64,000 bases of DNA. It comes from Conoideocrella luteorostrata. Its lineage: Eukaryota > Ascomycota > Sordariomycetes > Hypocreales > Clavicipitaceae. The notes beneath the pieces are model-generated. The model had not been told where the DNA came from, made no database searches, and was given only the letters and a program-made list of their open reading frames with translations. Position 1 is the stretch's first letter. The number at the start of each line of letters is the position of its first letter. Both the position numbers and the translations under genes were made by a program. The DNA is taken from NCBI GenBank assembly GCA_032433595.1, contig JASWJB010000053.1:62001-126000 (forward strand). Direction: 5' to 3'. Positions 61,585 to 64,000 of this stretch are shown here, piece after piece.

Positions 61585-61927
61585 ATTGTCGATTTGTAGA
61601 ACACGATAATTAACCTTCTATGATCGAAACATCGAGGTTCGGGGCGTTGCGTCCATCAGGTTCACCGGCAATTGCAGTTGCTGCTGAGTCCAAATCGCTG
61701 TTAGAACACTAGTAAGTAAGGACTTTTCCCATCTCGGGCGTGGTCATTAGGATAGCGAGCCTCGGGATGGATAATATTCCAGCCGGCTGGACTAATTCAT
61801 CAGGTGACTGCGTGGACGTTTCGCGGTCCATAATGGGCCACCCCACTAACTAACTAGTTAGTTAACTAAGTAGCCCCGGCTGCAGCAAGCAAACGGTGGT
61901 GTTAGACACGCAATCCTCCTCTCTAAC
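61585..61927. promoter_or_regulatory. Divergent promoter, bL28m / orphan
   Basis: A 343-bp shared upstream region. It contains ACTAACTAACTAGTTAGTTAACTA-like inverted repeats at 61845-61869. No recognised factor site is seen. Confidence 0.45.
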
Positions 61928-63110
61928 ATGATGCTGCCCCCGGTGGATGAGCAAGTTATCCGAGAAAATCCAGAATTCTCCAAGCTATATAAGACGCTGC
62001 AGAATGATGTTCTAAATCCAGATGGGTCAACTAAATGCGATAGCTCTCTTAGAGAGCGAACCGGTGTACAGAAGGTAAGTTGCTCTCTGGACCCTAATCA
62101 AAAGAGCTTGTCTTATCATGGTGGGCTGTCATGAGGTGGAATGTGCCTATAAACGCCGAACGAGGAAATATTGAATAGAAAGAGTATTCAGATCTGACGG
62201 GTTACGCCTCCACTGCTCAAAGTAGGATTTGAATCAAGAGCGACTCAATTGTACAAAACAGTATCTACTAGAGAGAGCAATCACAACAACTTCACTCCCG
62301 GACCCTAAAAAGCCTACGTCCAGGCCAGAAGATACGAAGTCAAGAACCGAAGAACCAGCACAGTCACCAACGTCATTTGCAGACCTTCTGCTCGTTCTGC
62401 CATCTCTCATCGATAGTGACCAGCCAACCGAACCGGAAGTTGCAGCTGAGATTCTCCGTTATTCGCTCTTTTCTGAGTTCGATTCTCATCTCCCTGAACT
62501 TGGTGATCTGGTTTCAGCCAACCTTCACGCTTCTGCTCTCAGTGTCGCACGAATTGCTCATCTATCTACGGACTCATCCACTCTCCCCCGTCACATCCCA
62601 TCTCTGCCGGCAGATCATGCTGCTCTTCGAGATAGGCTTTCGGAGGCGCGTTTGATGCTCATGAAGGGTCGTCTTAAGGCCCTTGTGGCATCAATCAATC
62701 TCCTCCAGTCATATACCCAATCGCTAGCACTGCTTGTTCAATCATTGGAATCCAAGCACGGACTAGCTTCTAGAAATCTTGAACTACGTGCTCTAGATGT
62801 GTCGCAAGACGCACAGCAGACAGAAATAGATGCTAACGCAGCACTCGATAATGTCAGCAAAGATATATACTCGCCCAAGGCGATTTCTGCACTGAAAAAT
62901 TATGCGTCTCACCTGAAGGACGCTCAAGGGCGCACGGCAGAACGAGTGCGAGGGCTGCAGGCGGAACTTGCTGAATACAGCGTTGGCAAGCATGAAGATG
63001 GTAGAAAGGAGAAGACAATGAGAGAGATGGCTAGGGTATACCGGGAAATAGAGAGTCAAATGGAAGACGTAAAGAAAGACCTCGACCGCCTCGACGATAG
63101 ACGGAGCTAG
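61928..63110 (+). CDS. Uncharacterised conserved coiled-coil protein
   Basis: Two exons, 61928-62074 and 62226-63110, with a 151-nt intron; 343 residues. It starts MMLPPVDEQVIRENPEFSKL; the second Met is an equal choice. The protein is almost all helical: EQVIRENPEFSKLYKTLQND, a linker rich in Pro/Ser/Thr, a helical middle (ADLLLVLPSLIDSD), a long helix ALRDRLSEARLMLMKGRLKA, and charged coiled coil to the end (TMREMARVYREIESQMEDVK). I recall similar N-termini in unnamed proteins of other ascomycetes, but I cannot name a function. A role as a structural subunit of a larger complex is only a guess from the coiled coils. Confidence 0.82.
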
Positions 63111-63461
63111 TTGAATGGTACCATTTCGAGTCCTGTAGAGAACTTGCAATCGCATAACAAAGCTTGCATAATAATTGTTTTGTTTTTAAAACTTTCTGTC
63201 TCATCTATGCCCGCTACAAATACATTTTGACGTTTTCGGCTGCGATTAACGACGCAGGACTGCGCCTCGAGAGTCCAGCAAAATCAGACCTTGCACACAT
63301 GCCCACTCATACAGCAACCCCAAAACTGTGCCGAAACACTGATCAGGATACGATATTCTCGCTGATTATTATCATTGTAGCCGGATCACGTGCTTCATAA
63401 CACTTCTTCCTGGTCCCCCTTCTCTGGTGTTGCCAGATTGCATATTTTACCATTCGAATAA
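63111..63461. other. Convergent 3' region
   Basis: A 351-bp gap between the converging orphan and aminotransferase genes. It contains a CACGTG at 63387-63392. No gene is seen. Confidence 0.45.
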
Positions 63462-64000
63462 CTAGCCCTTGACCTTATAGATTGCCTCGGCCAGACGACC
63501 AACATTGTTGGTTGTAATACCGGCAACAGAAATGCGACCATCCTTAGTTGCATAAACGGAGAACTCCTTGGCGAGCTTCTCCATCTCCTCCGCGGTCAAA
63601 CCCGTGTAGGCGAACATGCCAATCTGGTTAGTAATATGGGTCCAGTTGTGCTTGGAACCCAACTTTTCCAGGTTGTCCTTAAGAAGAGCGCGCATGGTGA
63701 TGATACGATCCGCCATGCTCTTGACTTCATCCAACCACTGCTTGTACAGCTTGGGGCTGCTCAGGATCTCGGTGGCAATACGAGCTCCATGAATAGGGGG
63801 ATTAGAGTACAGAGGACGAATGAGAATCTTGAGCTGAGAGTCAACTCGCTTCTTTTCAGCGCCGTCAGCACAGAGGAGAGAGAAAGCGCCAACGCGCTCA
63901 CCATAGAGACCCTATTTTCCAGAAAGAATCACTAGTCAGGCCATATTTCACGAAAGGATAAGAAAGTAAGACATAAAAATGGCAATGATAGGGGTCGCAA
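63462..64000 (-). CDS. Aspartate aminotransferase, C-terminal exon (truncated by window edge)
   Basis: PLP enzyme interchanging aspartate/2-oxoglutarate and oxaloacetate/glutamate. Only the last exon is inside, 63462-63911, 149 codons plus stop. The remainder to 64000 is intron or beyond-edge sequence. [14 protein letters not shown] follows the acceptor; [40 protein letters not shown] and [20 protein letters not shown] are class I aminotransferase blocks. The PLP lysine lies upstream, outside the window. Mitochondrial against cytosolic form cannot be settled without the N-terminus. Confidence 0.93.

Overview
The window is a filamentous ascomycete nuclear chromosome segment. Genes are split by short introns (mostly 46-120 nt, GT..AG, CTRAY-like branch points), intergenic DNA is AT-leaning, and the protein set (hymA, HookA-type adaptor, PRM1, fused TRP5) is typical of Pezizomycotina. 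The GH18 chitinase and the sequence style suggest Eurotiomycetes, perhaps Onygenales or Eurotiales; the sequence alone does not fix the genus. About 26 protein genes are supported and nearly all splice models close in frame. The last gene runs off the right edge.

Layout: 0.4-16.4 kb holds cytosolic isoleucyl-tRNA synthetase (-), hymA/Mo25 (+), the SWIB subunit of SWI/SNF-RSC (-), a PDK1/Pkh kinase (-), a nuclear-looking orphan (-) and a Syn8-type SNARE (+). 16.7-22.0 kb holds an AMA1-type meiotic APC/C activator (-) and a secreted GH18 chitinase (-). 22.0-26.3 kb is gene-poor. 26.3-38.6 kb holds the Rab geranylgeranyltransferase alpha subunit (+), a secreted histidine acid phosphatase (-), a JmjC chromatin protein (-), COQ2 (+), RPS23 (-) and an orphan (+). 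39.5-50.6 kb holds a small secreted I9-inhibitor-like protein (+), a Hook adaptor (+), adenylate kinase (-), RPN8 (+), a SWIM-domain Sws1/Shu2-like protein (-) and HEM13 (-). 51.9-64 kb holds ATG8 (+), PRM1 (+), TRP5 (+), mitochondrial bL28m (-), a coiled-coil orphan (+) and the 3' part of aspartate aminotransferase (-).

Most genes are unrelated housekeeping neighbours, not a cluster. Three bear on mating and meiosis: AMA1, the Sws1-like recombination protein and PRM1.

The standout is the AMA1-type gene. Its reading frame is intact from an N-terminal C-box to a C-terminal Ile-Arg tail, but it is crossed by three in-frame TAG codons and no TAA or TGA. Two sit where I expect conserved tryptophan (TGG), and one lies in the loop of a predicted hairpin. 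This fits either sexual-stage A-to-I recoding (UAG to UGG) or recent decay by RIP-like G-to-A change. Other signals are a 9-bp word TACGGAGTA/TACTCCGTA, present at least 14 times and only between genes, a 91-bp hairpin element near 40.48 kb, and recurrent TCACGTGA sites in promoters.
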